Shown: piece after piece, positions 1 to 12,094 of the stretch
How the letters are laid out: every line of letters begins with the position of its first letter
How positions within the stretch are numbered: position 1 is the first letter of the stretch
Source of the DNA: Niallia sp. FSL W8-0635
Lineage (GTDB): Bacteria; Bacillota; Bacilli; Bacillales; Cytobacillaceae
Direction: 5' to 3'
NCBI RefSeq assembly: GCF_038007965.1
Contig: NZ_JBBOYD010000001.1
Location: forward strand, 3,202,501-3,266,500
Length of the DNA stretch: 64,000 nucleotides
The notes under the pieces: generated by a model
The model's database searches: none
What the model saw: the letters and a program-made list of their open reading frames with translations, nothing else
Told to the model about the DNA's origin: nothing
Position numbers and translations under genes: made by a program

Positions 1-89
1 ACCTAGACTTTTCATTATCATCTCTCCATACCGCCCTAAGATGCTCCATTTAGTTCCCAGTAAAAAAAACAATATCTATTAAAATAGTC

Positions 90-137
90 AAGACCTTAAG
101 AAAGACAGGAAAACCTGTTTTTCTTAAGGTCTTTTTG
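90..137. terminator. Rho-independent terminator beyond leuD
   Basis: Perfect 11-bp arms (positions 90-100 and 123-133) enclose a further inner stem (gacagg/cctgt). A T-run follows on the plus strand. It lies just past the leuD stop, so it probably ends the ilv-leu operon and also insulates whatever lies to the left. On the minus strand the T-tract is weaker. Confidence 0.75.
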
Positions 138-151
138 TAGAAAGCTATTAG

Positions 152-742
152 CTAATTTTGTGTACCGACTTTTTCGTAGTCTGCTATTTTATCACTGTAT
201 TGAAGAGTAATTTCGATTTCATCCCAACCATTCGTCAGCATCTTCTTCCAATAAGGATGGATAGTAAATGTCGCAGAAAATCCTTGGTCATCCTCCACTT
301 TTTCTTCTTCTAAATTAATATGAAGATAATAGGGTTGATTTTGTGCTGTCTTTAAAAGATACTCGACTTCGTCTGTATGTAATTGAATCGGAAGCATTCC
401 ATTTTTCAAACAGTTTTGATAAAAAATATCCGCAAAGGATGGGGAAATTACAACAGAAAATCCAAAATCCTGGAGAGCCCATGGTGCGTGCTCTCTGGAT
501 GACCCACAACCAAAGTTTTTATTAGCTATTAATATGGAAGCCCCTTGATTCTCCGGAAAGTTCAGTTCAAATTCAGGATTGGGTTCTCCATTTTTCAAAT
601 AGCGCCAGTCAAAAAAAGCAAATCTGCCAAAACCTGTCTTTTCAATACGCTTTAAAAATTGCTTAGGAATAATTTGATCTGTATCTACATTTACTCGATC
701 CATTGCTACTGCTTTTTCATAAAGCTTCTTAAAACCACTCAC
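152..742 (-). CDS. leuD: 3-isopropylmalate dehydratase small subunit LeuD
   Basis: LeuD pairs with LeuC to isomerise 2-isopropylmalate to 3-isopropylmalate in leucine synthesis, in the cytoplasm. The 196-residue length is normal for the swivel-domain subunit. It carries the conserved NVDTDQIIP segment (residues 18-26) and the substrate-binding loop NFGCGSSREHAPWAL (76-90). It is the last gene of ilvBNC-leuABCD, 14 bp after leuC, followed by a strong hairpin. Nothing in the sequence is odd. Confidence 0.97.
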   Translation of the reverse strand: MSGFKKLYEKAVAMDRVNVDTDQIIPKQFLKRIEKTGFGRFAFFDWRYLKNGEPNPEFELNFPENQGASILIANKNFGCGSSREHAPWALQDFGFSVVISPSFADIFYQNCLKNGMLPIQLHTDEVEYLLKTAQNQPYYLHINLEEEKVEDDQGFSATFTIHPYWKKMLTNGWDEIEITLQYSDKIADYEKVGTQN

Positions 743-756
743 AACCGCTTCCTCCT

Positions 757-2169
757 TTACGTTGTCGCTTGTAATTCTGCATTCATTTTTCGAATATCCA
801 CAAATCTTCCATTTAATGCCGCAGCTGCTGCCATTGCAGGGCTAACTAAATGAGTTCTGGCACCCGCACCTTGCCGCCCTTCGAAATTACGATTGGAAGT
901 AGAAGCACAATGTTCTCCACTCGGAACTACATCATTATTCATACTTAAACACATGCTACAGCCTGCATCTCGCCATTCAAAACCAGCTTCTACAAATAGC
1001 TTATCCAGCTCTTCTTGTTCGGCCTGTTTTTTTACTTTTTGGGAGCCTGGTACAACTAGCGCCCGTACTCCTGGATATACCTTTTTCCCTTTAATCATAC
1101 TTGCTGCTTGTCGTAAATCTTCTATTCTAGAATTCGTACAAGAACCTATAAACACATGCTGAATTGCGATATCCGTAATAGCCATTCCTTCTTTTAGCCC
1201 CATATACTGTAGGGAAATATGTAAGGCACGGCGATCTGTTTCATCTTGAAAATTATCTGCTGAAGGAATCTTCTCATCTACTTTAGCAGTCATAGAAGGG
1301 TTCGTACCCCAACTCACCATTGGCGCAATATCATTTCCATCAATCATAATAACTTTATCGTAATATGCATCTTCGTCAGAAACTAAATCACGCCATTCTT
1401 CCACTACTTTCTCCCAGTTCACTGGTGCGTGTTTTCTACCTTTTAAATAAGAAAAAGTCGTTTCATCTGGACAAATTAACCCTGCACGCGCCCCACCTTC
1501 AATGGACATATTACAAATAGTTAATCTTTCTTCCATCGAAAGGTTGCGAATAACATCCCCAGTATATTCAATAACATGGCCAGTTCCAAAATTAACTCCG
1601 TATTTAGAAAGTATATAAAGAATGACATCTTTTGCATTTACACCCTGTGCAAGCATTCCATTAATCTCTATTTTTAACGTTTTTGGTCTAGTTTGCCAAA
1701 GTGTTTGTGTTGCAAGAACATGCTCTACTTCACTTGTACCTATTCCAAAAGCAAGGGCTCCAAAAGCTCCATGTGTTGATGTATGACTATCCCCACAAAC
1801 GATTGTTTTTCCAGGCTGTGTTAATCCCAGTTCAGGACCAATTACATGAACAATCCCTTGTTCAGGACTATCTAGACCTGCTAAAGGAATATTAAATTCC
1901 AAACAGTTTTTTTCCAAGGTAGTCATCTGATTCAAAGCAATTTCATCATCTATTTTAAAGCGGTTAATGGTTGGTACATTATGATCCATTGTTGCAAATG
2001 TGCGATCTGGTCTTCTCACTTTTCGATTTTTCATTCTTAAACCGGAAAATGCCTGTGGAGAGGTAACTTCATGAACAAGATGCAGATCAATATATAATAA
2101 ATCTGGCTTCCCTTCTTCTCTGTGTACTATATGTTTTTCCCAAATTTTATCGATAATGGATTTCCCCAT
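757..2169 (-). CDS. leuC: 3-isopropylmalate dehydratase large subunit LeuC
   Basis: This is the catalytic [4Fe-4S] aconitase-family subunit that works with LeuD. At 470 residues it has the usual family length. The three cluster-ligand cysteines are present: C344 in IGSCTNSR, and C404 and C407 in DAGCSMC. The aconitase motif [13 protein letters not shown] is at residues 125-137. It lies between leuB (164 bp upstream, with a hairpin in the gap) and leuD. Confidence 0.97.
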   Translation of the reverse strand: MGKSIIDKIWEKHIVHREEGKPDLLYIDLHLVHEVTSPQAFSGLRMKNRKVRRPDRTFATMDHNVPTINRFKIDDEIALNQMTTLEKNCLEFNIPLAGLDSPEQGIVHVIGPELGLTQPGKTIVCGDSHTSTHGAFGALAFGIGTSEVEHVLATQTLWQTRPKTLKIEINGMLAQGVNAKDVILYILSKYGVNFGTGHVIEYTGDVIRNLSMEERLTICNMSIEGGARAGLICPDETTFSYLKGRKHAPVNWEKVVEEWRDLVSDEDAYYDKVIMIDGNDIAPMVSWGTNPSMTAKVDEKIPSADNFQDETDRRALHISLQYMGLKEGMAITDIAIQHVFIGSCTNSRIEDLRQAASMIKGKKVYPGVRALVVPGSQKVKKQAEQEELDKLFVEAGFEWRDAGCSMCLSMNNDVVPSGEHCASTSNRNFEGRQGAGARTHLVSPAMAAAAALNGRFVDIRKMNAELQATT

Positions 2170-2224
2170 TACTTTGCCCTCCCATCTATAATCTTTTATT
2201 TACTTGTTGTCTTTGTAGATTAAA

Positions 2225-2254
2225 GGGCTGTCAAAATATACTTTTGACTAGCCC
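2225..2254. repeat. Imperfect palindrome in the leuB-leuC gap
   Basis: The sequence gggctgtcaaaa pairs with ttttgactagccc around a 5-base loop. There is no T-tract on the minus strand, so it looks more like an mRNA processing or stability hairpin, or a remnant of a palindromic intergenic repeat, than a terminator. Similar arms occur near 14784-14838 and 41292-41416. Confidence 0.6.
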
Positions 2255-2333
2255 GTAAATTGTTTCATTTCTATCTATTTTTAGTCCCCTATATCCAATC
2301 ACTGCCGTTCTGTCTTCCTACTTCTCATTATAA

Positions 2334-3431
2334 TTAAACATGTGTCGCTGCTACTAATTGGCAAATTTCTTTGTCAACAGCTTCTACCATTTCCGTCGTC
2401 GAAACGATTTTACTATTTGGTGACAAAATGTCTCTAGTTCTATAGCCATTATTCAAGACATTATTTACCGCCTCTTCAATGATCGCTGCTTCTTTTTCTA
2501 GTTGAAACGATAATCGTAGCATCATGCTTACCGATAAAATCGTCGCTAATGGATTTGCGATATTTTCCCCTGCTATATCTGGTGCAGAACCATGGATAGG
2601 TTCATATAAATATGGCCCCTCTTCTGATAAACTGCTTGATGCTAGCATTCCTAATGAACCCGTTAAGACAGATGCTTCATCACTTAAAATATCACCAAAC
2701 ATATTTTCGGTAACGATGACATCAAATTGCTTTGGATTTCTAATAAGCTGCATTGCGGCATTATCAACAAGCATATGCTCAAGCAAAACATCTGGATATT
2801 TCTCTGCTACTTGATTTGCAATCTCTCTCCATACTCTACTAGTCTCCAAGACATTTGCTTTATCAACAGAAGTAACCTTTTTTGATCTCGTTTTTGCAAT
2901 CTCAAAGGCTTTCTCGATGACACGCTCAATCTCTTCATTCTTATATTGCAGTGTATCTAGTGCCCCTGGCTTCCCATCTATTACGGTGCGTTCACTTGGT
3001 GTTCCAAAATAGATCCCTCCTGTTAATTCACGAACAACGATCAAGTCAACTCCTTCGATAATATCTTTCTTAAGAGGTGACGAGGTAGCTAAACTTTCAT
3101 AACAGGTTGTCGGTCTAAGGTTCGCGAACAAGTTCAAAGCTTTTCTTATTTTTAATAGTCCTTGCTCCGGACGTTTTTCAACAGGAAGAGCATCCCATTG
3201 CGGTCCACCTACTGCACCTAATAAAATGGCATCACTATTTTTACAGATCGTAATCGTATCATTAGGTAATGGAGTACCAGTTTTATCTGTCGCACATCCG
3301 CCAATGTCAGCAAAAGTTAATTCGAACTGATGGCTATATAAAGATTCAATTGTTTGCAAAATTTTGACTGCCCCAGCTACTATTTCAGGTCCAATTCCAT
3401 CACCTGGCAAAACGGCGATTCTTTTGTTCAT
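2334..3431 (-). CDS. leuB: 3-isopropylmalate dehydrogenase LeuB
   Basis: LeuB is the NAD-dependent oxidative decarboxylase converting 3-isopropylmalate to 2-ketoisocaproate. At 365 residues it has the standard length. It starts MNKRIAVLPGDGIGPEI, typical of the isocitrate/isopropylmalate dehydrogenase family. It contains the RELTGGIYFG segment, the VDNAAMQL helix, the metal-binding stretch TENMFGDILSDEASVL, and the NAD-loop region HGSAPDIAGENIANP. It is third-last in the operon, 48 bp after leuA. Confidence 0.97.
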   Translation of the reverse strand: MNKRIAVLPGDGIGPEIVAGAVKILQTIESLYSHQFELTFADIGGCATDKTGTPLPNDTITICKNSDAILLGAVGGPQWDALPVEKRPEQGLLKIRKALNLFANLRPTTCYESLATSSPLKKDIIEGVDLIVVRELTGGIYFGTPSERTVIDGKPGALDTLQYKNEEIERVIEKAFEIAKTRSKKVTSVDKANVLETSRVWREIANQVAEKYPDVLLEHMLVDNAAMQLIRNPKQFDVIVTENMFGDILSDEASVLTGSLGMLASSSLSEEGPYLYEPIHGSAPDIAGENIANPLATILSVSMMLRLSFQLEKEAAIIEEAVNNVLNNGYRTRDILSPNSKIVSTTEMVEAVDKEICQLVAATHV

Positions 3432-3479
3432 TTCTATTCGCTCCCCTATATCAAAGGCTTGGTTTTCAGACCTTAAAGC

Positions 3480-6588
<3,109 letters not shown>

Positions 6589-6592
<4 letters not shown>

Positions 6593-8304
6593 GGCTTCAT
6601 CCCTACCATTTCATGTAATCCTTTACCTGGTGCTATCATTGGATATACATTCTCGTTTGGATCAATACGGAAATCCAATAATACAGGTTCTCTTACCGCT
6701 AACACTTCGTCCAGAATGTCACCAGCTTCTTCAGCGGAAGTTATTTGGTAGCCTTTGATTCCATATGCTTCTGCTAATGCAACAAAGGAAGGCTGGAAAG
6801 ATTCTTTACTATGTGAAAAACGAGACTCATAGAAAAATTCTTGCCACTGTCTCACCATTCCTAGCGCCTGATTATTAAAAATAATAATCTTAATCGGTAA
6901 ATTTAATTCCCTAATTAATGCAAGCTCCTGGCTACACATTTGGAAGCCTCCATCGCCGCTAATAGCTAGAACCGTCGCTTTTGGATCTGCTAATTGGGCA
7001 CCAATGCTTGATGGTAATCCGAATCCCATCGTTCCTAATCCACCAGAAGTTACCCAGCGATTCGACTCTTTAAATGGATAGTGTTGAGCCGCCCACATTT
7101 GATGTTGCCCCACATCCGTTGTTACAATCGCTTCACCCTTTGTCTTTTCATAAAGCATCTGCATTACTTGCTGCGGTTTAAGAAGATTCGACTTTTCATA
7201 ATAGTACGGATACTCATTTTTCCAATTTTCAATCTTTTCCAACCAATCACTATGCTCTGATTGTAAGCCCTTCTGCTTACATAGCATGCTTAGTGCTTCT
7301 TTCGCATCTCCCACAATCGGAATTTTCGTTGGGATAATTTTGCCAATTTCCGCTGGATCAATATCAATATGAGCTTTAATAGCGTTTGGTGCAAAATGGG
7401 CTAAATTTCCTGTTAAACGGTCATCAAATCTTGCCCCAACATTAATTAATAAGTCTGATTCATACAATGCCATATTGGCTGCATAACAACCGTGCATTCC
7501 TCCCATTCCGACAAATAACTTGTTATTTGCTGGAAAGCCGCCTAATCCAAGAAGTGTATGTACAACTGGAATTTGTTGTTGCTCCGCATATTCAAGTAAT
7601 TCTGCACTCGCCTTTGCAAAATTAACCCCTGCACCTGCTAGGATTACTGGTTTTTTTGCAGCACTTACTGCTTCTGTTAATTTTCGAATCTGCAAATAAT
7701 TCGGTTGTGTTGTCGGTTGATAGCCAGGAAGATCTACTTCCTTTTCATCCGGAACACTTGAAATGGTTGCAGCAATATCCTTTGGAAAATCAATTAATAC
7801 TGGACCTGGTCTACCACTTGTGGCAATGTAAAATGCTTCTTTAATGATTCTCGGAATATCTTCAAGATTTCGAACCTGACAATTATACTTGGTTATCGGG
7901 GTTGTAATCCCTAAAATATCCGCTTCTTGAAAAGCATCTGTTCCAATTACACTTGTTGCCACTTGCCCTGTGAATACAACTAACGGAAGAGAATCCATCA
8001 TTGCATCAGCAAGTCCTGTTACAATATTAGTTGCACCTGGACCGGATGTCGCGATTACAACTCCTGGTTTTCCAGAGATTCTCGCATATCCTTCTGCTGC
8101 ATGAATACCTCCCTGTTCATGCCTTGGTAGGACGTGAAAAATTTTAGAATCGTAAATCTTATCATAAATTGGTAAGACAGCTCCACCTGGGTATCCGAAA
8201 ATAAATTCAACATTTTCCTTTTCCAAAGCCTGTAATAAGAGATCAGCACCAGTTAACGGTTTCACTTGGGCCTTCGTTTTTTCAAAGGCAGTTTCCTGTA
8301 ACAT
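6589..8304 (-). CDS. ilvB: Acetolactate synthase large subunit IlvB
   Basis: This ThDP-dependent enzyme makes acetolactate from pyruvate, or acetohydroxybutyrate from pyruvate plus 2-ketobutyrate. It has 571 residues. The N-terminal pyrimidine domain carries the catalytic glutamate E63 in [16 protein letters not shown] central FAD-binding domain follows. The ThDP pyrophosphate motif starts [15 protein letters not shown] and ends at FNN. It is the first gene of the ilv-leu operon, immediately after the Leu T-box leader. Confidence 0.97.
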
Positions 8305-8374
8305 TTGTATAACCTCCCTAAATTACTTTCCTTTTCTTCTTTCCTTAGATATTGTCATGAAAGGATACACCCAT

Positions 8375-8690
8375 AAAAAAAGCCTTCCCACCTCCAATGA
8401 TTACTAATATTTTTAGTAAACAAAGGGGTGAAAAGGCATTTCCTTTCCACGGTACCACCCTCATTCATACACGATAAAAAAAAGTGTATGCACTTAGTTG
8501 AACGGTTCGTTCTCTTTTGATAACGAGTGGAAACACTCGGTTAGCTCTAATTGACTGTCCTTTCAAGCTAACACTCTGAGGTGAGTTCATTTCCTATTGG
8601 TTCACCGGTTCACACCAACCACCGGCTCTCTTTGGAATCCAAAATAGAAAACTACTTATCCTCATCATCGAATTACTATATTTACTATGT
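8375..8690 (-). ncRNA. T-box leader of the ilv-leu operon, specifier CUC (Leu)
   Basis: The minus-strand RNA contains the T-box core AGGGTGGTACCGTGG (8447-8461). A rho-independent terminator with arms gcctt..cccc and ggaggtgggaaggc plus a U-run ends at 8375. Stem I contains GAACTCACC, with the specifier codon CTC at 8583-8585. Uncharged tRNA-Leu(GAG) would favour the antiterminator and switch on ilvBNC-leuABCD. This matches the known B. subtilis ilv-leu control. Confidence 0.93.
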
Positions 8691-8771
8691 AAAACAAAAT
8701 CGCTTAGTCATGATGTCTGTTTATAAAGCTTTTTAGCTAGTAACATTTTGTTTTTTTCATTTGTTGAGGTT

Positions 8772-8800
8772 ATCTTACGCTGAATTTAAACAAGAGTCAA
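8772..8800 (-). promoter_or_regulatory. Sigma-A promoter of the ilv-leu operon
   Basis: The -35 TTGACT (8795-8800) and -10 TAAGAT (8772-8777) are separated by exactly 17 bp. They sit about 80 bp upstream of the visible T-box stem I. Just upstream, AATTCTCAAAAATAC (10 of 15 to the CodY consensus by eye) suggests CodY repression, as known for ilv-leu in B. subtilis; that part is inference. Confidence 0.75.
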
Positions 8801-8848
8801 CAGTATTTTTGAGAATTATTTGATTATTTAAACAACAACCAACATAAT

Positions 8849-8862
8849 AGAAAGCGATTACA
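8849..8862. promoter_or_regulatory. Putative cre site (CcpA) upstream of ilvB
   Basis: The minus-strand sequence TGTAATCGCTTTCT matches the cre consensus TGWAANCGNTNWCA at 13 of 14 positions. It lies about 50 bp upstream of the -35 of the ilv-leu promoter, where CcpA acts as an activator in B. subtilis. Confidence 0.55.
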
Positions 8863-9066
8863 TTATTGGTATATAAAGAATGCATGTACTTTTTTAATCA
8901 ACAAAAAAATTTAAAAAATTCTTTTTTTACTGAAAATTACCGATGCATATAAAATATAATCTAATTATGATATACATTATAATAAAATAATTCTTCATAT
9001 GAAACTAATGTGTCATAAAATCTTACATTGTTTTTTATTTTCATACCTTTTATTCTCCTTGTAGAC

Positions 9067-9106
9067 AAAATGCAACCGCCACAAAAAAAGAAAGCGATTG
9101 CATTTA
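9067..9106 (-). terminator. Terminator after the YolD-like gene
   Basis: On the minus strand aaatgcaatcgc pairs with gcggttgcatttt around a T-rich loop, followed by TTTTGTC. It begins 15 bp after the stop of the 63-residue gene. The cre-like string inside it is explained by this hairpin. Confidence 0.6.
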
Positions 9107-9120
9107 AAGGGGAAATTTAA

Positions 9121-9312
9121 TTAAGAAACTGCACAAATATCTTGAATCCACGATAATCGAATTTGATACGTATTTTCTTTTTCATCTTTTAAATCAATCG
9201 TTTGATCGATTAGATTGAGTTTCTGAACTTGTCCCTTACATGTTTCTAAAAAACCATTTTTATAATAATTAATAACAATGAGCCTACTTCTTCCTAACTC
9301 CTTGAGAATCAT
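9121..9312 (-). CDS. Small YolD-like protein
   Basis: This is a 63-residue product. The pattern IVINYYKNGFLETCKGQVQ, then a beta-hairpin, then IRLSWIQDI resembles the C-terminal part of YolD-like proteins, which are usually near 110 residues and often found with Y-family polymerases. No polymerase is adjacent here. The ATG is preceded by AAGGAGAT at about 9 bp, so it is probably a real gene. It stands alone between hairpins, with a cre-like site about 100 bp upstream. The family call is by pattern only and its function is unknown. Confidence 0.6.
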   Translation of the reverse strand: MILKELGRSRLIVINYYKNGFLETCKGQVQKLNLIDQTIDLKDEKENTYQIRLSWIQDICAVS

Positions 9313-9411
9313 GGTGCATATCTCCTTCTACGTATTATTGGTAATGTTCATCTATTCACATTAAGTTAATTCTTGTCTATTTTTTTACTTAAATCTATTA
9401 TACACAAAAAT

Positions 9412-9425
9412 AGAAAGCGTTTTCA
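9412..9425. promoter_or_regulatory. Putative cre site upstream of the YolD-like gene
   Basis: The minus-strand TGAAAACGCTTTCT matches the cre consensus at 13 of 14 positions. It is about 100 bp upstream of the 9312 start. The rest of 9313-9750 shows no gene and no clear repeat. Confidence 0.4.
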
Positions 9426-9751
9426 AGTATTACAAGTGACTTTCTGAACATTATTTTTCCTACTTACATTATTCTCCAAGTGATTCCTAATTATACCTTC
9501 ACAGGATAAATTAAGTAAGAATTAGCAGTAGCATTATTAGAGACGTTTTAAGCAAAATAGATTTTTCAATATCTTACATTCCTTGTAAAAAAAGATAACC
9601 AGTTAATCCTTTTTGTACGTTACATGATATAGATAATAGAGACTCCTTTCTATACGCTATTTTAATATAAGATGTTGTTATTCATACCTAATTAGGAAAG
9701 AATATAAACAAAACCTAGCTTAAAAGAAACTCTATATAAAAAAATCCCACT

Positions 9752-9777
9752 GTTTATTCCCTTTAAATAGTGGGAAT
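9752..9777 (+). promoter_or_regulatory. Sigma-B-type promoter of the stress gene
   Basis: GTTTAT (9752-9757) and GGGAAT (9772-9777) are spaced by 14 bp. This agrees with the general-stress sigma-B pattern GTTT-N-GGGWAW. The promoter lies inside an inverted repeat (tcccact/agtggga) that on the other strand is followed by a T-run. Confidence 0.6.
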
Positions 9778-9822
9778 ATAAACAATATGCAAGAACCAAT
9801 TGTTTAAAGGAGGAAGAGGTAT

Positions 9823-10221
9823 ATGACAAAAAGCGTTGTAGGTATATATGATTCTCCTGAAGCAACAGTAAATGCTATTGAGGAGTTAATCTCAAAAGGA
9901 TATTCTCCAAATCACATTTCCGTTATTACAAGAAGCGAACAAACAGCATTAATTGAACAAGAAACGGAAGTAGATACAGCTACTGGTATTGATCAAGTAG
10001 AACCAACATCTTTTTTAGATCGATTAAAGACTTTCTTTTCTGATACTGATTTAGAACCATATGAGAAAGAATTACAAGCAGGAAAATACATTGTTCTCTT
10101 AGATAATGAAGAAGAACTCGAAGAAGAGCAGATGAATAAATTAGACTTCGATAATAATGAGGTAGATGTCATCCCATCCCAAACGATGAATACAACGGTA
10201 GAACGTAAGAAAGTAGAGTAA
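9823..10221 (+). CDS. General stress protein 17M / YflT-like
   Basis: The 132-residue protein has an N-terminal YflT-like (heat-induced stress protein) domain starting SVVGIYDSPEATVNAIEELISKG, followed by a very acidic stretch (EEELEEEQ). Relatives are sigma-B-dependent general stress proteins of unknown biochemistry. The sigma-B-type promoter 45 bp upstream fits that. AAAGGAGG precedes the ATG. It is monocistronic and ends at a strong bidirectional terminator. It is predicted cytoplasmic, with no signal or membrane segment. Confidence 0.85.
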   Translation: MTKSVVGIYDSPEATVNAIEELISKGYSPNHISVITRSEQTALIEQETEVDTATGIDQVEPTSFLDRLKTFFSDTDLEPYEKELQAGKYIVLLDNEEELEEEQMNKLDFDNNEVDVIPSQTMNTTVERKKVE

Positions 10222-10222
10222 G

Positions 10223-10258
10223 AAAAAAGCTTAAACCATTTGTGGTTTAAGCTTTTTT
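10223..10258. terminator. Bidirectional terminator between the stress gene and tRNA-Arg
   Basis: The near-perfect 16-bp stem aaaaaagcttaaacca/tggtttaagctttttt serves the plus-strand stress gene and the minus-strand tRNAs. Confidence 0.9.
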
Positions 10259-10262
10259 GTGA

Positions 10263-10336
10263 CGTCCCAGGAGAGATTCGAACTCCCGACCGTACGCTTA
10301 GAAGGCGTATGCTCTATCCGGCTGAGCTACTGGGAC
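10263..10336 (-). tRNA. tRNA-Arg (anticodon UCU), copy 1
   Basis: A full cloverleaf can be read on the minus strand: acceptor GTCCCAG/CTGGGAC, D-arm GCTC..GAGC, anticodon stem TACGC/GCGTA with loop CTTCTAA, and T-arm with GTTCGAATC. The anticodon TCT reads AGA. It differs from copy 2 in the anticodon stem and D-loop. CCA is not encoded. Confidence 0.96.
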
Positions 10337-10481
10337 ATGGTTTAATAATTATTTCAACAATCAACTTAATTATTATAACATATTCTAATAAAAAAACATA
10401 GAAATTAATTAAAAATCTAGATAGTCAGATGTTGAAAACAATCTACTAAATATACTTAAAATAATCAAGTATATAAAAATA

Positions 10482-10555
<74 letters not shown>

Positions 10556-10637
10556 ATGTTATGTATTTACTTCATTCCTAATGAGGACAATAATTATTAT
10601 ATGACTATAGAAACACAAAGTCAATAGTTTCTTAAAG

Positions 10638-10682
10638 TTTTTTTCCTAATGAGGAATTTTTTTCTTCCTCATTAGGAAAAAG
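10638..10682. repeat. Long hairpin after the phosphodiesterase gene
   Basis: Arms ttcctaatgaggaa (10643-10656) and ttcctcattaggaa (10665-10678) are perfect, and flanking T and A runs extend the stem. Neither strand has a clean U-tail after the stem. A third copy of ttcctaatgagga sits at 10575-10587. It probably ends the ysnA-ysnB transcript. Confidence 0.7.
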
Positions 10683-10686
10683 TTTA

Positions 10687-11196
10687 TTAACGAGGAAATT
10701 CACTTTTTAATTCTGGAAGCAAGCCTTTATGAAAATCATAAACCTCTGTCACGAATCGTTCACTCTCTATTGTTAATATCACATATGTTTGTTCTACTCT
10801 TCCTCTAGGCAAACGCAAACTACCTGGGTTAATAAAAAGAACGCCGTCCACTACTTCCATCCCTAAAAAATGAGAATGGCCAAAACAAGCAATCTCCGCC
10901 CCAACTTCTTTCGCCTTATACAATAGGTTATTAATAGAAGACTTCACACCATATAAATGACCATGTGTTAAAAAAATTTTCTTATCAGCAATCTCTTGAA
11001 TAGTTTCGGTTGGATATCTATCTTCATAATCACAGTTCCCCTGAACCGTAACATATCCATCCATCACTTCTTCACTAGCAGATAGCTCAGAATCTCCACA
11101 ATGAAGAAATAAGTCCACTTCATTTTCGTGCCTTTTCTTTACAACGCCTAATTCTGATACCATTCCATGACTGTCGCTAACAATCAAAACCTTCAT
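10687..11196 (-). CDS. ysnB: MJ0936/YfcE-type metallophosphodiesterase YsnB
   Basis: This is a small calcineurin-like metallophosphoesterase. Metal-site motifs in order are VSDSHG near the N-terminus, HCGDSE, VQGNCDYE, LTHGHLYG and CFGHSHF. The substrate in Bacillus is not defined; relatives cleave phosphodiesters with Mn2+. I chose ATG 11196, one base after the pyrophosphatase stop and with GGAAGGG at 7 bp. The longer reading (MFLRKGTR...) would overlap the upstream gene. It is co-transcribed with the upstream nucleotide pyrophosphatase. Confidence 0.92.
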   Translation of the reverse strand: MKVLIVSDSHGMVSELGVVKKRHENEVDLFLHCGDSELSASEEVMDGYVTVQGNCDYEDRYPTETIQEIADKKIFLTHGHLYGVKSSINNLLYKAKEVGAEIACFGHSHFLGMEVVDGVLFINPGSLRLPRGRVEQTYVILTIESERFVTEVYDFHKGLLPELKSEFPR

Positions 11197-11197
11197 C

Positions 11198-11803
11198 CTA
11201 GTTCCCTTCCTTAAAAACATTAGGTAACTGTTCTTTTAGTTTTTTCAATGCATTTGCACGGTGACTAATTTTATTTTTAGTCTCTGGAGGCAATTCCGCC
11301 ATCGCCTTTTGCTCTGCCACTACATAAAAGATTGGATCATAGCCAAATCCAAACTCTCCTCTTCTTTCCTCCAAGATAACCCCTTCACAGGTGCCAGTAA
11401 ATGTTAGAGAGGCATTATTTGGAATAGCCACTGCTAAAGTACAACAGAAGCGTGCTGTTCTCTCTTCAGATGTAATCCCCTCTAACTCACTTAAAACCTT
11501 TTCCATATTGTCTTGATCGTTTTTTTGTTCTCCTGCATATCGAGCCGAGTATACTCCTGGTCTTCCGTTTAAAGCATCCACCACAAGACCAGAATCATCA
11601 GAGATAACGACACGATTTAGCAGTTGAGATATTGTTTCTGCTTTGAGAAGAGCATTTTCTTCGAATGTACTTCCCGTTTCTTCTACATCCGGCACATCTG
11701 GAAAATCTAAAAGTGTTTTTACTTCATAGCCAATCGGTTCAAACATTTGGATAAATTCTTTTGCCTTACCAGTATTTCTTGTTGCAATTATAATCTCTTT
11801 CAT
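11198..11803 (-). CDS. ysnA: dITP/XTP pyrophosphatase (RdgB/HAM1 family), YsnA
   Basis: It hydrolyses non-canonical purine triphosphates (dITP, XTP) to keep them out of nucleic acids. Family motifs present are [11 protein letters not shown] at the N-terminus, [34 protein letters not shown], and the C-terminal [11 protein letters not shown]. At 201 residues it has the usual length. It forms a pair with ysnB. In B. subtilis rph directly precedes this gene; here a gene-free gap and the gerM terminator take that place. Confidence 0.96.
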   Translation of the reverse strand: MKEIIIATRNTGKAKEFIQMFEPIGYEVKTLLDFPDVPDVEETGSTFEENALLKAETISQLLNRVVISDDSGLVVDALNGRPGVYSARYAGEQKNDQDNMEKVLSELEGITSEERTARFCCTLAVAIPNNASLTFTGTCEGVILEERRGEFGFGYDPIFYVVAEQKAMAELPPETKNKISHRANALKKLKEQLPNVFKEGN

Positions 11804-12040
11804 AGTAAATCTCCTTAGTCAGCTAAAAATATCTTTTCCCATTACTTAAACATAAAATTATCTATATTCTTAAGTTTACTACGCAAAAAAAAATACGTCT
11901 ACATACACAGTATATACCCTTTCCTGTTTAATTCAAAAGGCGGTTTTGTGAAGTTTGTTTTATTTGATTGAACTAATATGATTGGTTCGTTTAATCAGCA
12001 AATAAATGGAGGTAATGGACTTTCACGTTTAAATATAGCA

Positions 12041-12080
12041 AATAAAAAGAAGCTTAGGAAATCCCAAGCTTCTTTTTATT
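12041..12080. terminator. Bidirectional terminator after gerM
   Basis: The 15-bp arms aataaaaagaagctt/aagcttctttttatt carry T-runs both ways. It separates gerM from ysnA. The rest of 11804-12040 holds no recognisable gene and no rph remnant. Confidence 0.9.
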
Positions 12081-12094
12081 TGCTTATACTCGCC

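Noticed and set aside
9089-9102. cre-like sequence agaaagcgattgca
   Set aside because: It forms one arm of the hairpin terminator of the YolD-like gene, which explains it better than CcpA binding.
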